Shown here in pieces: positions 17,345-26,755 of a stretch of DNA of 64,000 nt. Source of the DNA: Alistipes sp. (GTDB lineage Bacteria; Bacteroidota; Bacteroidia; Bacteroidales; Rikenellaceae); contig JAFTVW010000038.1 of assembly GCA_017465605.1 (NCBI GenBank), forward strand, positions 1 to 64,000, in the 5' to 3' direction. The stretch's first letter is position 1; each line of letters opens with the position of its first letter. The translations under genes and the position numbers were made by a program. The notes under the pieces were generated by a model, which saw only the letters and a program-made list of their open reading frames with translations, was not told the origin of the DNA and did no database searches.

Positions 17345-17421
17345 TCGTTGTGCTTTTTAATGCAAATAGATTTTTCTCTCACTCTTAATTCACGTCTATT
17401 CCTCTTCAAATCTTCCCTAAG

Positions 17422-18147
17422 TTACTCTTCGTCTTGTTCTGAGGCATAACGGTTGTGCTTTGCGGCCTTTTCGGGTTTGGGGCAGCCTGCTACCACAATC
17501 ACAAACTCTCCTTTGGGCTCGTGCTGACGGAAGTGCTCCAAGACCTCGGCAATAGTGCCTCTTACGGTCTGCTCGAACTTCTTTGTAAGCTCTCTTGATA
17601 CCGATACCTTGCGCTCCTCGCCAAATGTCTCGGCAAGTTGCTCCAAGCACTTTACAACTCTGAAAGGCGACTCGTAAAAGATGATGGAGCGGCTCTCCGA
17701 ACTAAGCTCCTGCAATCGCTTGCTGCGTCCCTTCTTTTGAGGAAGGAATCCCTCAAAGCAGAATCTGTCGCAGGGGAATCCACTCTGTACGAGAGCTGGA
17801 ACAAATGCCGTAGCACCCGGAAGAGTCTCAACTTCGATACCTGCCTCCACACAGGTACGCACAAGCAGAAATCCGGGGTCGGATATGCCGGGTGTTCCTG
17901 CGTCTGAAACCAAAGCCACAGTGCGACCCTCACCGATAGCCTCTGCTACCGATGCCGATGTGGCGTGTTCGTTGAATTTGTGGTGCGAGTATAGCTTCTT
18001 CTCAATGCCAAGATGTTTTAGCAAAAAGGCTGTTGTTCGAGTATCCTCGGCAAGAATATAATCAGCCTCCGAGAGGACTTTTATAGCTCTCAGAGTGATA
18101 TCGTCAAGGTTGCCAATGGGGGTAGGTACGATATAGAGTTTCGACAT
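17422..18147 (-). CDS. rsmI: 16S rRNA (cytidine(1402)-2'-O)-methyltransferase
   Basis: 241 residues of the tetrapyrrole-methylase-fold RsmI family, which methylates C1402 in the ribosomal decoding centre with SAM. The diagnostic N-terminus is KLYIVPTPIGNLDDITLRA (3-21). It is followed by AEDTRTTAFLLKHLGI (about 34-49), the glycine-rich VALVSDAGTPGISDPGFLLV SAM site (about 77-96) and FCFEGFLPQKKGRSKRL. RSIIFYESPFRV and LTKKFE are also as expected. It starts 12 bp downstream of the acidic-protein gene. The C-terminal tail is short and charged. Confidence 0.96.
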   Translation of the reverse strand: MSKLYIVPTPIGNLDDITLRAIKVLSEADYILAEDTRTTAFLLKHLGIEKKLYSHHKFNEHATSASVAEAIGEGRTVALVSDAGTPGISDPGFLLVRTCVEAGIEVETLPGATAFVPALVQSGFPCDRFCFEGFLPQKKGRSKRLQELSSESRSIIFYESPFRVVKCLEQLAETFGEERKVSVSRELTKKFEQTVRGTIAEVLEHFRQHEPKGEFVIVVAGCPKPEKAAKHNRYASEQDEE

Positions 18148-18159
18148 TCCGCAGTGGTC

Positions 18160-19386
18160 TTATGAAAGTTTACGCTCCAAGAGCTGCATAATGAATTTTG
18201 CGCCCTCTGAATCTGCATTCCAAGCAAAATTCTCGGCAATATAGATGATGCAGTCGTCGAAATCGTCAAATCCATCAAGGGCATCAATCGCCTGCTCATA
18301 CTCGTCGGCATTGCCATCAAACAGGTCACGAATCATAAGGAACTTGTCGTTAAGACCAATGCCCTGACGCAATGATTTTATGTTCTTGTGTGAAATCTCC
18401 TCGCCCAAAGCTGTTGGGGCGGCGATGGTGTCGGCAAGTGTTTGAGAAGTGTGAGATATTACATCGCCAAGTGTGGTCGCTGGCTCTGCGTCGGCAATGG
18501 CAGGTGCTTGTTCTTTGATGATTGGGGCTGCTTTTGGTGTGCTCGGCTCCTCACTCTTTTGGGGAGTTGCCGCAGGCTCGTCGATGTCCAAATCAAAGAT
18601 CTTAGAGATATCTACAACTTTTTCGGGGCGAGACTCGGTGTCGTTGTAAATCGACATCATACGCTGATGCTTTGTGCGAGGTTTGCGGCTGGGCTCCTCT
18701 ACTCCAAAAAGACTACTCATCGGACGTGCGGCCTTTGCCTCTGCTTTGGCGGGAGTTTGCGGCTCACTCTTCTCTGTGGCGATAGGCTCAATCTCTTTGA
18801 TTGGGGTAGGCTCTACCTGTGGCTCAACTTGTGGTGTGGGAATTGGTGCTGCGGCAGGCTTTTCTTTTGGCATTGCTGCTGGTGAAGGTTGCTCTTGCGC
18901 AGGCTCAGTCTGCTCCGATGCAACTGTGGCTGCGACGGTAGCTGCCAAAATTTCACCGAGGGTCTGCTCTTTCTGCGCTGGCTTATCGCTCTGCTCCTCT
19001 TGTCCCTTTTGTTCCTCTTGTCCCTCTTGCTTGCTCTCCTGCTCAGGAGATGCCGTTGGCTCAGGAGTGGTGGGCTCAATTACATCGAAATCCTCCTGCT
19101 CCTCCTGCTCGTCGGCGAAAATAAACTCCACCTCCACATCGTTCAACTCCTCGTCATCTTGAAGTGGACTCTCGGGCGTTGCAACTTGCTCTTTGGTGAC
19201 GGCAGGGGTAGCTATGGGGGTGTCGTTTTCGCTATTGTTCTCGGCGAAACGCACCATATCGTATATCTTCAAAAGCTTATCAAGCGCAAGGTCTCGCTCA
19301 ATAGCCGCAATCGGCTCATTGTCGCTCCACGATGAGATGATTTGCGACAAACGCTCAAATTCCGATTTAATCTTCTCTATATTCAT
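18160..19386 (-). CDS. Acidic low-complexity protein with conserved C-terminal domain
   Basis: 408 residues from ATG 19386. I do not recognise a named family. The N-terminal ~60 residues (IEKIKSEFERLSQIISSW...DKLLKIYDMVRF) are helical. The middle, about 65-300, is rich in Glu, Pro, Gln, Ala and Thr with repeated EEQ/EQK/TPQ runs, and is probably disordered. A short conserved-looking motif ARPMSSLFG precedes a KVVDISKIFDLDID segment. The last ~75 residues (SLRQGIGLNDKFLMIRDLF...AIDALDGFDDFDDCIIYIAENF) form a helical domain often seen at the end of such Bacteroidales proteins. It has no signal peptide, so it is cytoplasmic. It lies between lysA and rsmI with its own promoter-like site at 19411. 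Role unknown. Confidence 0.75.
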   Translation of the reverse strand: MNIEKIKSEFERLSQIISSWSDNEPIAAIERDLALDKLLKIYDMVRFAENNSENDTPIATPAVTKEQVATPESPLQDDEELNDVEVEFIFADEQEEQEDFDVIEPTTPEPTASPEQESKQEGQEEQKGQEEQSDKPAQKEQTLGEILAATVAATVASEQTEPAQEQPSPAAMPKEKPAAAPIPTPQVEPQVEPTPIKEIEPIATEKSEPQTPAKAEAKAARPMSSLFGVEEPSRKPRTKHQRMMSIYNDTESRPEKVVDISKIFDLDIDEPAATPQKSEEPSTPKAAPIIKEQAPAIADAEPATTLGDVISHTSQTLADTIAAPTALGEEISHKNIKSLRQGIGLNDKFLMIRDLFDGNADEYEQAIDALDGFDDFDDCIIYIAENFAWNADSEGAKFIMQLLERKLS

Positions 19387-19410
19387 ACTTTTTGGTTGTG
19401 AAATTATCTC

Positions 19411-19418
19411 CAAAGATA
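19411..19418 (-). promoter_or_regulatory. Probable -7 element for the 18160-19386 gene
   Basis: Minus-strand TATCTTTG fits TAnnTTTG, 25 nt before the ATG at 19386. It supports that start over the upstream in-frame ATG, which would lie upstream of this element. No -33 box is clear. Confidence 0.5.
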
Positions 19419-19444
19419 GTGCTTTTTTGTGGATATACCATATT

Positions 19445-19479
19445 AAAAAAAGAAAATGGCCACTTTTGGTAGCCATTTT
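19445..19479 (-). terminator. Intrinsic terminator of lysA
   Basis: On the minus strand, AAAATGGC (19472-19479) pairs with GCCATTTT (19453-19460), followed by CTTTTTTT. It starts 24 nt after the lysA stop. Confidence 0.85.
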
Positions 19480-19502
19480 TATACATATTGCTCTATTTTT
19501 AG

Positions 19503-20672
19503 CTATTTTGAGCCGAGTTGGTCGCTATAAACAGCGCGTGGGAGTTCGTGCATATTGTACTCCGAAGCCATTGAACGGCCATATGCTCCTGCTGATTTGA
19601 TTGCGAGCAAATCGCCACGCTTACTCTTGCGAAGGCTTACATTTTCGTCAAATACATCGGTCGATTCGCAGGCTGTACCCACAACCGTATATTTCTTGAA
19701 ACTATCCTCCTGAGAAGTGATATTTTCGATGTTGTGATATGAGCCGTAAAGCATCGGACGGATAAGCTCGGTCATACTTGCGTCGATAATCAGAAGACGG
19801 CGGCCTGTGGCTGTTGTCTTGTTGTACAACACGCTGGTAATCAACTCTCCGCACTCACCGACAATTGAGCGGCCAAACTCGAAGTGTACCTCTCTTTCAC
19901 CCACGTTCAGATATTCGTGAACAATGGCAAAAAGTGATGCGAAATTGGGGATAGGCTCATTCTCGGGAACATCGTAGTTGATACCCAAGCCACCACCCAC
20001 ATCAACGATGCGGAATTGGAAGCCCAAGAGCGACTCCAACTTCTCAACGATGGCGTTGGCTTTGTTGCACATATTCTCGAAAACGTGCAACTCGCGAATC
20101 TGCGAGCCGATGTGGATATGAATACCAATAATGTTGATATTTTCCAATGCCTTAATGGTGTCGATATTTTCGATAATCTCCTCGTATGAGATACCGAACT
20201 TACTATCTGCCTGACCTGTGTCGATGCAACGATTTGTCTTGGGGTCGATGTCGGGATTAACACGCAATCCGATGTTCGGGCGACGGCCCATCTCGCCTGC
20301 TATCTGGTTGATAACCTGCAATTCCTCAATAGATTCGCTATTGATGGCCAAGATGCCTTGCTCGATAGCGTAACGAATCTCTTTGTCGCGCTTTCCTACG
20401 CCTGCATAGACGATTGTATCGGGTGCAAATCCCGATTCGATAGCCTTGCGTACCTCGTTGCCGCTGGCGCAGTCGATGCCCAATCCAAATTCGCGAATAA
20501 TCGAAAGTAGATAATCGTCGTTGTTAGCCTTGATGGCGTAGTGTACTTTATAGTTGTATTTGTTCGACTCATATACAACACTCTCCAAAGTTTGACGCAA
20601 AAGATTGATGTCGTACAAGTAGAACGGAGTCTCTAATTCTTTGAGCTGTGAAGCTACCTTTCTGCTTAGCAT
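19503..20672 (-). CDS. lysA: Diaminopimelate decarboxylase
   Basis: Last step of lysine synthesis: meso-diaminopimelate to L-lysine + CO2, PLP-dependent, cytoplasmic. 389 residues, alanine-racemase-type barrel plus C-terminal beta domain. The PLP lysine is in KVHYAIKANND (Lys48). FGIDCASGNEVRKAIESGF and HIHIGSQI are family blocks. DVGGGLGI is the phosphate-binding loop. The C-terminal domain has VVGTACESTDVF (active-site Cys from the partner subunit) and GAYGRSMASEYN, where most family members have GAYG.SM.S.YN. It has its own promoter (20745-20776) and terminator (19445-19479). Confidence 0.96.
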   Translation of the reverse strand: MLSRKVASQLKELETPFYLYDINLLRQTLESVVYESNKYNYKVHYAIKANNDDYLLSIIREFGLGIDCASGNEVRKAIESGFAPDTIVYAGVGKRDKEIRYAIEQGILAINSESIEELQVINQIAGEMGRRPNIGLRVNPDIDPKTNRCIDTGQADSKFGISYEEIIENIDTIKALENINIIGIHIHIGSQIRELHVFENMCNKANAIVEKLESLLGFQFRIVDVGGGLGINYDVPENEPIPNFASLFAIVHEYLNVGEREVHFEFGRSIVGECGELITSVLYNKTTATGRRLLIIDASMTELIRPMLYGSYHNIENITSQEDSFKKYTVVGTACESTDVFDENVSLRKSKRGDLLAIKSAGAYGRSMASEYNMHELPRAVYSDQLGSK

Positions 20673-20744
20673 AATAATATCTTTCTATTAAACCTAAATC
20701 TTTCCCATAGCTCGACACTCTGAACGCAGAGGCCGATTTGGTTG

Positions 20745-20776
20745 CAAATGTAGTGATTCGTCGGCTTTTATGCAAA
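20745..20776 (-). promoter_or_regulatory. Promoter for lysA
   Basis: Minus-strand TTTG (20773-20776), 20 nt, TACATTTG (20745-20752). Predicted start near 20738, leader about 66 nt. I see no lysine-riboswitch-like structure in that leader. Confidence 0.75.
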
Positions 20777-20843
20777 TAAAAAGCCATTAAAGGGTGCGTA
20801 TGTCGAGGTATTTACAGCGAGAAGCTAATTTTTGTGGCCGAAA

Positions 20844-20877
20844 ATTGACAATGTCTGCTCAAAAATCATTACTTTTG
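20844..20877 (+). promoter_or_regulatory. Promoter for ychF
   Basis: TACTTTTG (20870-20877) preceded by ATTG (20844-20847) at 22 nt. Transcription would start near 20884, 33 nt before the ATG. Confidence 0.55.
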
Positions 20878-20916
20878 TCAGATTAATAATGTATATAACA
20901 AAAATAGAGATACGAA

Positions 20917-22014
20917 ATGGCATTACAATGTGGTATAGTTGGTCTGCCCAATGTTGGTAAATCAACTCTTTTCAACTGTCTGTCGAATGCAAAGGCACAG
21001 GCGGCAAACTTTCCCTTCTGTACAATTGAGCCCAATGTGGGTGTTATCACCGTACCCGATGAGCGTCTGGTGAAGTTGGCCGAGATTGACAACCCTAAGA
21101 AAGTTATCCCTACAACTATCGAAATTGTCGATATCGCAGGATTGGTGAAGGGTGCATCAAAGGGCGAAGGTTTGGGTAACAAGTTTTTGGGTAATATCCG
21201 CAATACCAATGCTATTATCCACGTCTTGCGTTGCTTCGAGAATGGGAATATTACCCACGTCGATGGCTCGGTTGATCCTGTACGCGACAAGGGCATTATC
21301 GACACCGAGTTACAGTTGAAGGATTTGGAGACCGTAGAGAATAACATCGGCAAGTGTCAGAAGCAGGCTACCGCAGGCGATAAGAACGCAAAGCGTCGCT
21401 ACGATTTGCTCGTGCAGTTCAAGGAGGCTTTGGAGCAGGGTCGCTCGGCTCGTACTGTCGAGACCGACAAGGAGGAGCGCAAGTTGGTTGCCGATTTGAA
21501 TCTGCTTACCGATAAGCCCGTTTTGTATGTCTGCAATGTCGATGAGGCGAGTGCTGTTTCAGGAAATGTGCATACCGAGGCGGTGAAGGCTGCTATTGCC
21601 GACGAGAATGCAGAGATGTTGATTGTGGCGGCTGCTACCGAGGCCGATATTGCCGAGTTGGAGGATTTCGAGGAGCGTCAGATGTTTTTGCAGGATATGG
21701 GATTGGAGGAGTCGGGAGTGGCTCGTCTTATCAAGGCGGCATACAAGTTGCTCAATCTGCAAACATTCTTCACTACGGGTGCCGACGAGAGTCGAGCTTG
21801 GACTTTTGTGAAGGGTATGAAGGCTCCGCAGACCGCAGGTATTATCCACACCGATTTCGAGCGAGGTTTCATTCGTGCCGAGGTTATCAAATACGATGAT
21901 TATGTAGCTCTCGGTTCAGAGAAGGCTTGTCGCGATGTAGGTAAGATTGGAATTGAGGGTAAGGAGTATATAGTGCAGGACGGGGATATTATGCACTTCC
22001 TCTTCAATGTTTAA
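20917..22014 (+). CDS. ychF: Redox-regulated ATPase YchF (OLA1 family)
   Basis: 365-residue OBG-family P-loop protein that binds ribosomes and hydrolyses ATP. G1 is GLPNVGKSTLFN (about 8-19) and switch II is DIAGLVKGASKGEGLGN (about 70-86). The usual NKxD is replaced by the YchF-type VCNVDE (about 206-211), explaining ATP preference. An alpha-helical coiled insert (about 125-180) follows, then the TGS domain ending GKEYIVQDGDIMHFLFNV, the standard C-terminus of the family. It is single-gene and divergent from lysA. It is followed by 512 bp of repeats before the next gene. Confidence 0.97.
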   Translation: MALQCGIVGLPNVGKSTLFNCLSNAKAQAANFPFCTIEPNVGVITVPDERLVKLAEIDNPKKVIPTTIEIVDIAGLVKGASKGEGLGNKFLGNIRNTNAIIHVLRCFENGNITHVDGSVDPVRDKGIIDTELQLKDLETVENNIGKCQKQATAGDKNAKRRYDLLVQFKEALEQGRSARTVETDKEERKLVADLNLLTDKPVLYVCNVDEASAVSGNVHTEAVKAAIADENAEMLIVAAATEADIAELEDFEERQMFLQDMGLEESGVARLIKAAYKLLNLQTFFTTGADESRAWTFVKGMKAPQTAGIIHTDFERGFIRAEVIKYDDYVALGSEKACRDVGKIGIEGKEYIVQDGDIMHFLFNV

Positions 22015-22023
22015 GACATTCGC

Positions 22024-22095
22024 CTTGTGGGCTGTTTTGGCATCTTGCTCGCGTTGAGAATGCTCACATACGTCAAGTATGCTCCGCTTCTCAAC
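22024..22095. repeat. Dispersed stem-loop element, copy A
   Basis: About 58 bp from 22024 aligns with 44274-44333 (shared TTTTGGCATCTTGCT, CTCACATACG and AAGTATG). This copy also has GTTGAGAA (22053-22060) facing TTCTCAAC (22088-22095), and inside it CATAC (22067-22071) facing GTATG (22077-22081). It starts right after the ychF stop. Confidence 0.7.
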
Positions 22096-22101
22096 ACTTC
22101 G

Positions 22102-22497
22102 GCAATCTTCAAAACATCACCACAAATCAAATGTCTTGTGGGATAGATGTGAGGTTGTTGCGCGCTGAAATAATCTCACAATAAGGTAGTTAAATATAAA
22201 GCAATCTTCAAAACATCTCCACAAATCAAGTGTTTTGTGGGATAGATGTGAGGTCGTTGCGGGCTGAAATAATCTCGCAATAAGGTTGTTAAAAGGAGGC
22301 AATCTTCAAAACATCACCACAAATCAAATGTCTTGTGGGGAAGATGTGAGGTTGTTGCGGGCTGAAATAATCTCACAATAAGATTGTTAAATAGAGGCAA
22401 TCTTCAAAACATCACCACAAATCAAAAGGTTTTAGAGGATGTTGGGGTGAATGTTGAAATAATCTCACCAAATGATTATTAAAAAGGTTGTGATTTT
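22102..22497. repeat. Four-copy ~98-bp tandem repeat array
   Basis: Units start at 22102, 22201, 22299 and 22397, each with GCAATCTTCAAAACATC. Units 1-3 are about 90% alike and unit 4 has diverged. Each unit has two inverted repeats: CCACAA...TTGTGG (lost in unit 4) and TGTGAG...CTCACA. The second stem is kept by a G-U pair in unit 2 and by a different pair set, GGTGA/TCACC, in unit 4, so structure seems selected. No convincing gene is inside; a short minus-strand frame through units 1-2 reflects the periodicity. The array lies between ychF and the SIMPL gene. Confidence 0.9.
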
Positions 22498-22526
22498 GAA
22501 TTTTGAATTTTGAATTGCTCTGTGCT

Positions 22527-23258
22527 ATGAAGACAAACGTGAAATACATTATCATCGCGCTTGCCGTAGTTGTGGCGGCGTGGCTTTTGGGGCGTGCCTA
22601 CACCTACAAGTATCGTTCTCAGGATACCATTGTGGTAACGGGACTGGGCGAAACGGAGTTCTCGTCAGACTTGATTGTGTGGAATGGAGAACTTGTCTTT
22701 GAGACGCAAGATGTGGCTACGGGATATACTCAGTTGGAGCGTAACAAACAGAAGGTGATGGACTTTATCACCTCGCGTGGCGTGGTAAAAGAGCAGATTG
22801 CTTTCAAATTTGTCAACGTGTTCAAGCAGACCGAGCCTGTATATAATGCCAGCGGTAATTATGCTGGTCAACGTTTTACGGGCTATCGTTTGAGCCAAAG
22901 TTTTTCGATAGAGTCTTCGGAGGTTGATAAGGTTGAGAGTATCTCGCGAGATATCTCCGCATTGATTGCGCAGGGTGTATCGATTGAGGCCTACCAGCCG
23001 TCATATTACTACACCAAGCTCGATGATGTGAAGCTTTCGCTTATCGAGAGTGCTTCGGCCGATGCCCGAGCTCGTGCCGAAAAGATAGCAGAGAATGCAG
23101 GAACGAATATTGGCCGTGTAGCATCGGCAAAGATGGGAGTCTTCCAGATTACAGGTGCAAACTCCAATGAGGAGTTTTTGGCGGGAGGCTCGTTTAATAC
23201 ATCAAGCCGTCAGAAGAAGGCTCGTATTACAATGAAGGTGGAGTACCGAGTTAAATAG
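22527..23258 (+). CDS. SIMPL domain (DUF541) protein
   Basis: 243 residues from ATG 22527. An upstream TTG would lie in the repeat tail (TTTTGAATTTTGAATTTTGAA) and is unlikely. The N-terminal signal/anchor is at about 7-22 (IIIALAVVVAAWLLGR), so the protein is periplasmic or membrane-tethered. The SIMPL domain follows: VVTGLGETEFSSDLIVWNGEL (about 36-56), YNASGNYAGQRFTGYRLSQSFSIES, then ESASADARARAEKIAENAGTNIGRVASAKMG, the most conserved block of the family, and a C-terminal beta strand (ARITMKVEYRVK). The family is linked to oxidative stress and envelope in other bacteria, but no biochemical activity is known. No operon partner is evident: the gltX start is 155 bp downstream. Confidence 0.88.
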   Translation: MKTNVKYIIIALAVVVAAWLLGRAYTYKYRSQDTIVVTGLGETEFSSDLIVWNGELVFETQDVATGYTQLERNKQKVMDFITSRGVVKEQIAFKFVNVFKQTEPVYNASGNYAGQRFTGYRLSQSFSIESSEVDKVESISRDISALIAQGVSIEAYQPSYYYTKLDDVKLSLIESASADARARAEKIAENAGTNIGRVASAKMGVFQITGANSNEEFLAGGSFNTSSRQKKARITMKVEYRVK

Positions 23259-23413
23259 TTCGCTATTCTTTGATGCCGTAAATGTGGGAAACGTATTGGG
23301 ACTTAGATATTATGGAGATTTGGAGAATGATACAAATCGCTTGTGTTTGCGGTGTGGCTTAAAATAAAAGAGAAGAGAGAAAATAAATAAGAAACTAAAA
23401 TAGATAGAAAATT

Positions 23414-24949
23414 ATGTCAAGAGAAGTTAGAGTACGTTTTGCTCCGTCTCCGACGGGTCCCCTTCATATGGGCGGTGTGCGTACGGCACTTTATAACTAT
23501 TTGTTTGCTCGTCGTCACGGCGGCAAGATGATTCTTCGTATCGAGGATACCGATTCACAGCGTTTCGTACCCGGAGCAGAAGAGTATATTATCGACTCTT
23601 TGAAATGGTGCGGCATCGAGATTGACGAAGGTGTAGGCGTTGGTGGCCCACACTCTCCATATCGTCAGAGTGAGCGCAAGGAGATTTATTTGAAGTACGC
23701 AAAGCAGCTTGTTGAGGCTGGCTGGGCATACTATGCTTTCGATACAGCGGAGGAGTTGGACGCTCTGCGTAAGCAGGCTGAGGCCGAGGGCCAAACCTTT
23801 GCTTACAACTACTCTGTCCGCGAGAAGTTGCCTACTTCGTTGAGCCTTTCGGCTGAGGAGGTTGAGGAGCGAATTGCTCGTGGCGATATTTGGGTTGTAC
23901 GTTTCAAGATGCCTGAGAACGAGATTGTCGAGATGGACGACTTGATTCGTGGCCACGTTAAAGTCAACACCTCTACTTTGGACGATAAGGTGCTTTATAA
24001 GAGTGCCGACCAGTTGCCAACATACCACTTGGCCAACATCGTTGATGACCACCTGATGGAGATTTCTCACGTCATTCGTGGCGAGGAGTGGTTGCCATCA
24101 CTCCCGTTGCACTATCTGCTTTATAAGGCTTTCGGTTGGGCCGATTCGCAGCCTCAGTTTGCTCACTTGCCATTGCTTTTGAAACCTACGGGTGGTGGTA
24201 AGCTCTCGAAACGTGATGGCGATAAGATGGGCTTCCCTGTGTTCCCATTGTTCTGGAAGTCTCCCTCTACGGGCGAGACAGCACACGGCTATCGCGAGGA
24301 CGGCTATTTTGCCGAGGCATTCGTGAATATGTTGGCTCTATTGGGCTGGAATCCGGGTACAGAGCAGGAGATTTTCTCTATGCAGGAGCTTATCGACGGC
24401 TTCTCTTTGGACCGCGTGTCGAAGTCGGGAGCGCGTTTCCAACCCGACAAGGCAAAGTGGTTCAATGCACAGTATATGCACCATAAGAGCGATGAGGAGT
24501 TGGCCGAGTTGTTCCAGCCAATTTTGCGCGAGAATGGAGTGGAGACCAGCGATGAGTTGGCCGGTAAAGCTGCTGGCATTATGAAGGAGCGTGCCACTTT
24601 TATCGGCGATTTGTGGGATTTGACCTCATATTTTTTTGTAGCTCCCACTTCTTACGAGGAGAAGCAGACCAAAAAGTATTGGAAGGGCGAAAATCCAGCC
24701 CGTTTGAAGGAACTTCGCGAGGTGTTGGCAGGAATCGAGGATTTCTCGAAAGAGAATACCGAGGCTATTGTAGGTGCTTGGATCGCCGAGAAGGAGTATG
24801 GTATGGGTCAGATTATGAACACACTGCGTTTGGCGTTGGTGGGTGCTGGTAAGGGCCCGGGTATGTACGACGTTACCGCCTTTATCGGCCGCGAGGAGTG
24901 CTTGAAGCGTATTGATTATATTTTGGAAAACCTAAAACCTATCGAATAA
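23414..24949 (+). CDS. gltX: Glutamate--tRNA ligase
   Basis: Charges tRNA-Glu with glutamate (class I, cytoplasm). 511 residues. The HIGH signature appears as [19 protein letters not shown] (His18). RIEDTD (42-47) follows. The KMSKS signature is [14 protein letters not shown] (263-267). The long C-terminal helical anticodon-binding region ends with [25 protein letters not shown], the usual C-terminal block. The four-cysteine zinc site seen in some GltX proteins is not visible. Its stop overlaps the galM start (TAATG), so the two are translationally coupled. Confidence 0.97.
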   Translation: MSREVRVRFAPSPTGPLHMGGVRTALYNYLFARRHGGKMILRIEDTDSQRFVPGAEEYIIDSLKWCGIEIDEGVGVGGPHSPYRQSERKEIYLKYAKQLVEAGWAYYAFDTAEELDALRKQAEAEGQTFAYNYSVREKLPTSLSLSAEEVEERIARGDIWVVRFKMPENEIVEMDDLIRGHVKVNTSTLDDKVLYKSADQLPTYHLANIVDDHLMEISHVIRGEEWLPSLPLHYLLYKAFGWADSQPQFAHLPLLLKPTGGGKLSKRDGDKMGFPVFPLFWKSPSTGETAHGYREDGYFAEAFVNMLALLGWNPGTEQEIFSMQELIDGFSLDRVSKSGARFQPDKAKWFNAQYMHHKSDEELAELFQPILRENGVETSDELAGKAAGIMKERATFIGDLWDLTSYFFVAPTSYEEKQTKKYWKGENPARLKELREVLAGIEDFSKENTEAIVGAWIAEKEYGMGQIMNTLRLALVGAGKGPGMYDVTAFIGREECLKRIDYILENLKPIE

Positions 24950-26004
24950 TGGAGATTCTACAACACATTTGGGGTGCTACCCCTGAGGGCGAGGCAATCG
25001 TTATCTATACTATTCGCAATGCCAATGGTTGCGAGGTGCAGCTCTGCAATATCGGAGCATCAATCGTGTCGGTTAAGTCACCCGACCGCGATGGCAAGAT
25101 TGATGATATCGTACTCGGCTATAAAGAGCCAATGAGCTATTTTGGTGATGGTGCAGCCAGCGGTAAGAGCGTAGGTCGTGTCGCTAACCGTATTGCTAAG
25201 GGTAAGATGACTATCGAGGGCGTAGAGTATAATCTCGAAATCAACAATGGCCCTAACCATCTTCACGGTGGCTCAAAGGGTTTTGCCAATCAGTTGTGGG
25301 AGAGCCGTGTTGAGACCAACCGTGTGGTATTCTCTCGCACTTCGGAAGATGGCGAGCAGAACTATCCGGGTGAGTTGTATGTCGAGGCTGGCTACTATTT
25401 CAGCGATGATGACGAGTTGGAGATTACCTATATGGCTCGTACCAATAAGACCACTGTTGTCAACCTCACCAACCACGTCTATTGGAATTTGGCAGGTGAG
25501 GGCAGCGGCAAGGATATTCTCGACCACGAGTTGCGTCTGAACTGTTCACGCGTGTTGGAGATGGATCCCACGCAGATTCCTACGGGCGAGTATCTCGATG
25601 TGAAGGGTACTCCACAGGATTTCACATCGTGGCGTAAGTTTGGCGATGAGATTCTCTCGGAGTTTAACCATATGAAGGATTTCAAGGGTTATGACCACTT
25701 CTTCGTATTGGACAACTGGAAGCCTAATATCTTGGCCGAGGTGGGAGAGCTTCGTTGCGAGGCTACTGGTCGTAAGGTCGAGGTTCTTTCGTCGCAGGCA
25801 GGTGCTATGGTCTATACAGGTAACTGGTTGGAGGGCGGTTGTCCCGTAACTAAGTCGGGTAGCCGCTATAAGGATTATGCCGGAGTGGCTATCGAGTGCC
25901 AGAACTATCCAAATGCAGTCAATGAGCCTCGTTTCCCGTCGGTTGTGTTGACCCCCGAGCAGACCTATTGCCAGAAGATTGTATTTAAGTTGGGCTTGAT
26001 GTAA
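24949..26004 (+). CDS. galM: Aldose 1-epimerase (galactose mutarotase)
   Basis: Interconverts alpha and beta anomers of galactose/glucose. 351 residues folding as a galactose-mutarotase beta-sandwich. Substrate-binding and catalytic blocks: GRVANRIAKGKMTIEGVEY (about 86-104), INNGPNHLHGGSKGF with its His (about 109-123), NLTNHVYWNLAG with the catalytic His (about 186-197), the Asp-containing DHFFVLDN and GVAIECQNYPNAVN with the catalytic Glu (about 315-328). No signal peptide, so cytoplasmic. It overlaps gltX by one base and is followed 7 bp later by a hypothetical gene, making a three-gene run. Confidence 0.95.
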   Translation: MEILQHIWGATPEGEAIVIYTIRNANGCEVQLCNIGASIVSVKSPDRDGKIDDIVLGYKEPMSYFGDGAASGKSVGRVANRIAKGKMTIEGVEYNLEINNGPNHLHGGSKGFANQLWESRVETNRVVFSRTSEDGEQNYPGELYVEAGYYFSDDDELEITYMARTNKTTVVNLTNHVYWNLAGEGSGKDILDHELRLNCSRVLEMDPTQIPTGEYLDVKGTPQDFTSWRKFGDEILSEFNHMKDFKGYDHFFVLDNWKPNILAEVGELRCEATGRKVEVLSSQAGAMVYTGNWLEGGCPVTKSGSRYKDYAGVAIECQNYPNAVNEPRFPSVVLTPEQTYCQKIVFKLGLM

Positions 26005-26011
26005 TTACGAT

Positions 26012-26602
26012 ATGGAGGAGAAAGATTTAGCCTTTTTGAACTCATTTACCGAGAAGTTATCCGATACGCTTGTTAAGCAGTGTACGGCCGACGGTATGTT
26101 GGACGGCAAGATACTCATGGTCGAGGAGTTGAACGAGAAGTGGCGCACATCGGCACCCGAATATATGGTCGATGCTGTTCCGCAGATTGCCGAGTATCCA
26201 TCGGCTGCCATTGCATGGGCTTGCTATGTGGGTATGGGTGCAGCGGTGCTATGGGATAAGTCGTGGGGAGAGTATAAGGATACCGAGGATTGGTATTCTT
26301 TGATGTCGAAGCCTCGCGGTTTCGACTGCTTGGACGAATATGTCATTGAGTGCTTGGTGGGTTATGCGCTTGATAGCGAGGAGAATCAGAAACTCGAAAG
26401 CGTAATCCGCAAGTGTGCCAATACAGCTCAGACTATGATTCGCAAGGAGGGTATCGAGCCACAGAGCGTGATGGCATTCCATCTGTTTGCGCGTGTGGTA
26501 AGGGTATTCTTTGAGCTGGGTGTGTCGCTTGAACTGGCACACAGAGGTTATAAATATGTAAAGGTAAACCTCAATGTTGAAGGCGAAGCTCCTGTATCGT
26601 AA
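26012..26602 (+). CDS. Conserved cytoplasmic protein of unknown function
   Basis: 196 residues that I cannot assign to a named family. It has no signal peptide or membrane helix. It looks mostly alpha-helical, with notable blocks AEYPSAAIAWACYVGMGAAVLWDKSWGEY (about 59-87) and the C-terminal SVMAFHLFARVVRVFFELGVSLELAHRGYKYVKVN (about 150-184). It is the third gene after gltX and galM, 7 bp from galM, so probably cotranscribed. Proteins of this type occur widely in Bacteroidales. The gap that follows (26603-26975) belongs to the his leader. Confidence 0.8.
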   Translation: MEEKDLAFLNSFTEKLSDTLVKQCTADGMLDGKILMVEELNEKWRTSAPEYMVDAVPQIAEYPSAAIAWACYVGMGAAVLWDKSWGEYKDTEDWYSLMSKPRGFDCLDEYVIECLVGYALDSEENQKLESVIRKCANTAQTMIRKEGIEPQSVMAFHLFARVVRVFFELGVSLELAHRGYKYVKVNLNVEGEAPVS

Positions 26603-26755
26603 ATTGTCTATATGAGCCGTTTACATTTGGCAATGTTGACGTTACAGAGCTTCGAGGATTTAATGTGAAATCATAAAACTTGCATATTTATTCGCTTTAT
26701 TATGCAAGAAATTAAATTTTTTTGCAAATAGTGAACAATTATAGAGATTAATTTG

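Noticed and set aside
20673..20744. Lysine riboswitch in the lysA leader
   Set aside because: About 66 nt is far too short for an L-box and no matching stems are seen.
22117..22302. Minus-strand frame of 61 codons with internal repetition in the tandem array
   Set aside because: It merely mirrors the ~99-bp periodicity and breaks where the period becomes 98 bp.
22102..22497. CRISPR array
   Set aside because: Whole ~98-bp units repeat without unique spacers, and no cas genes are present.
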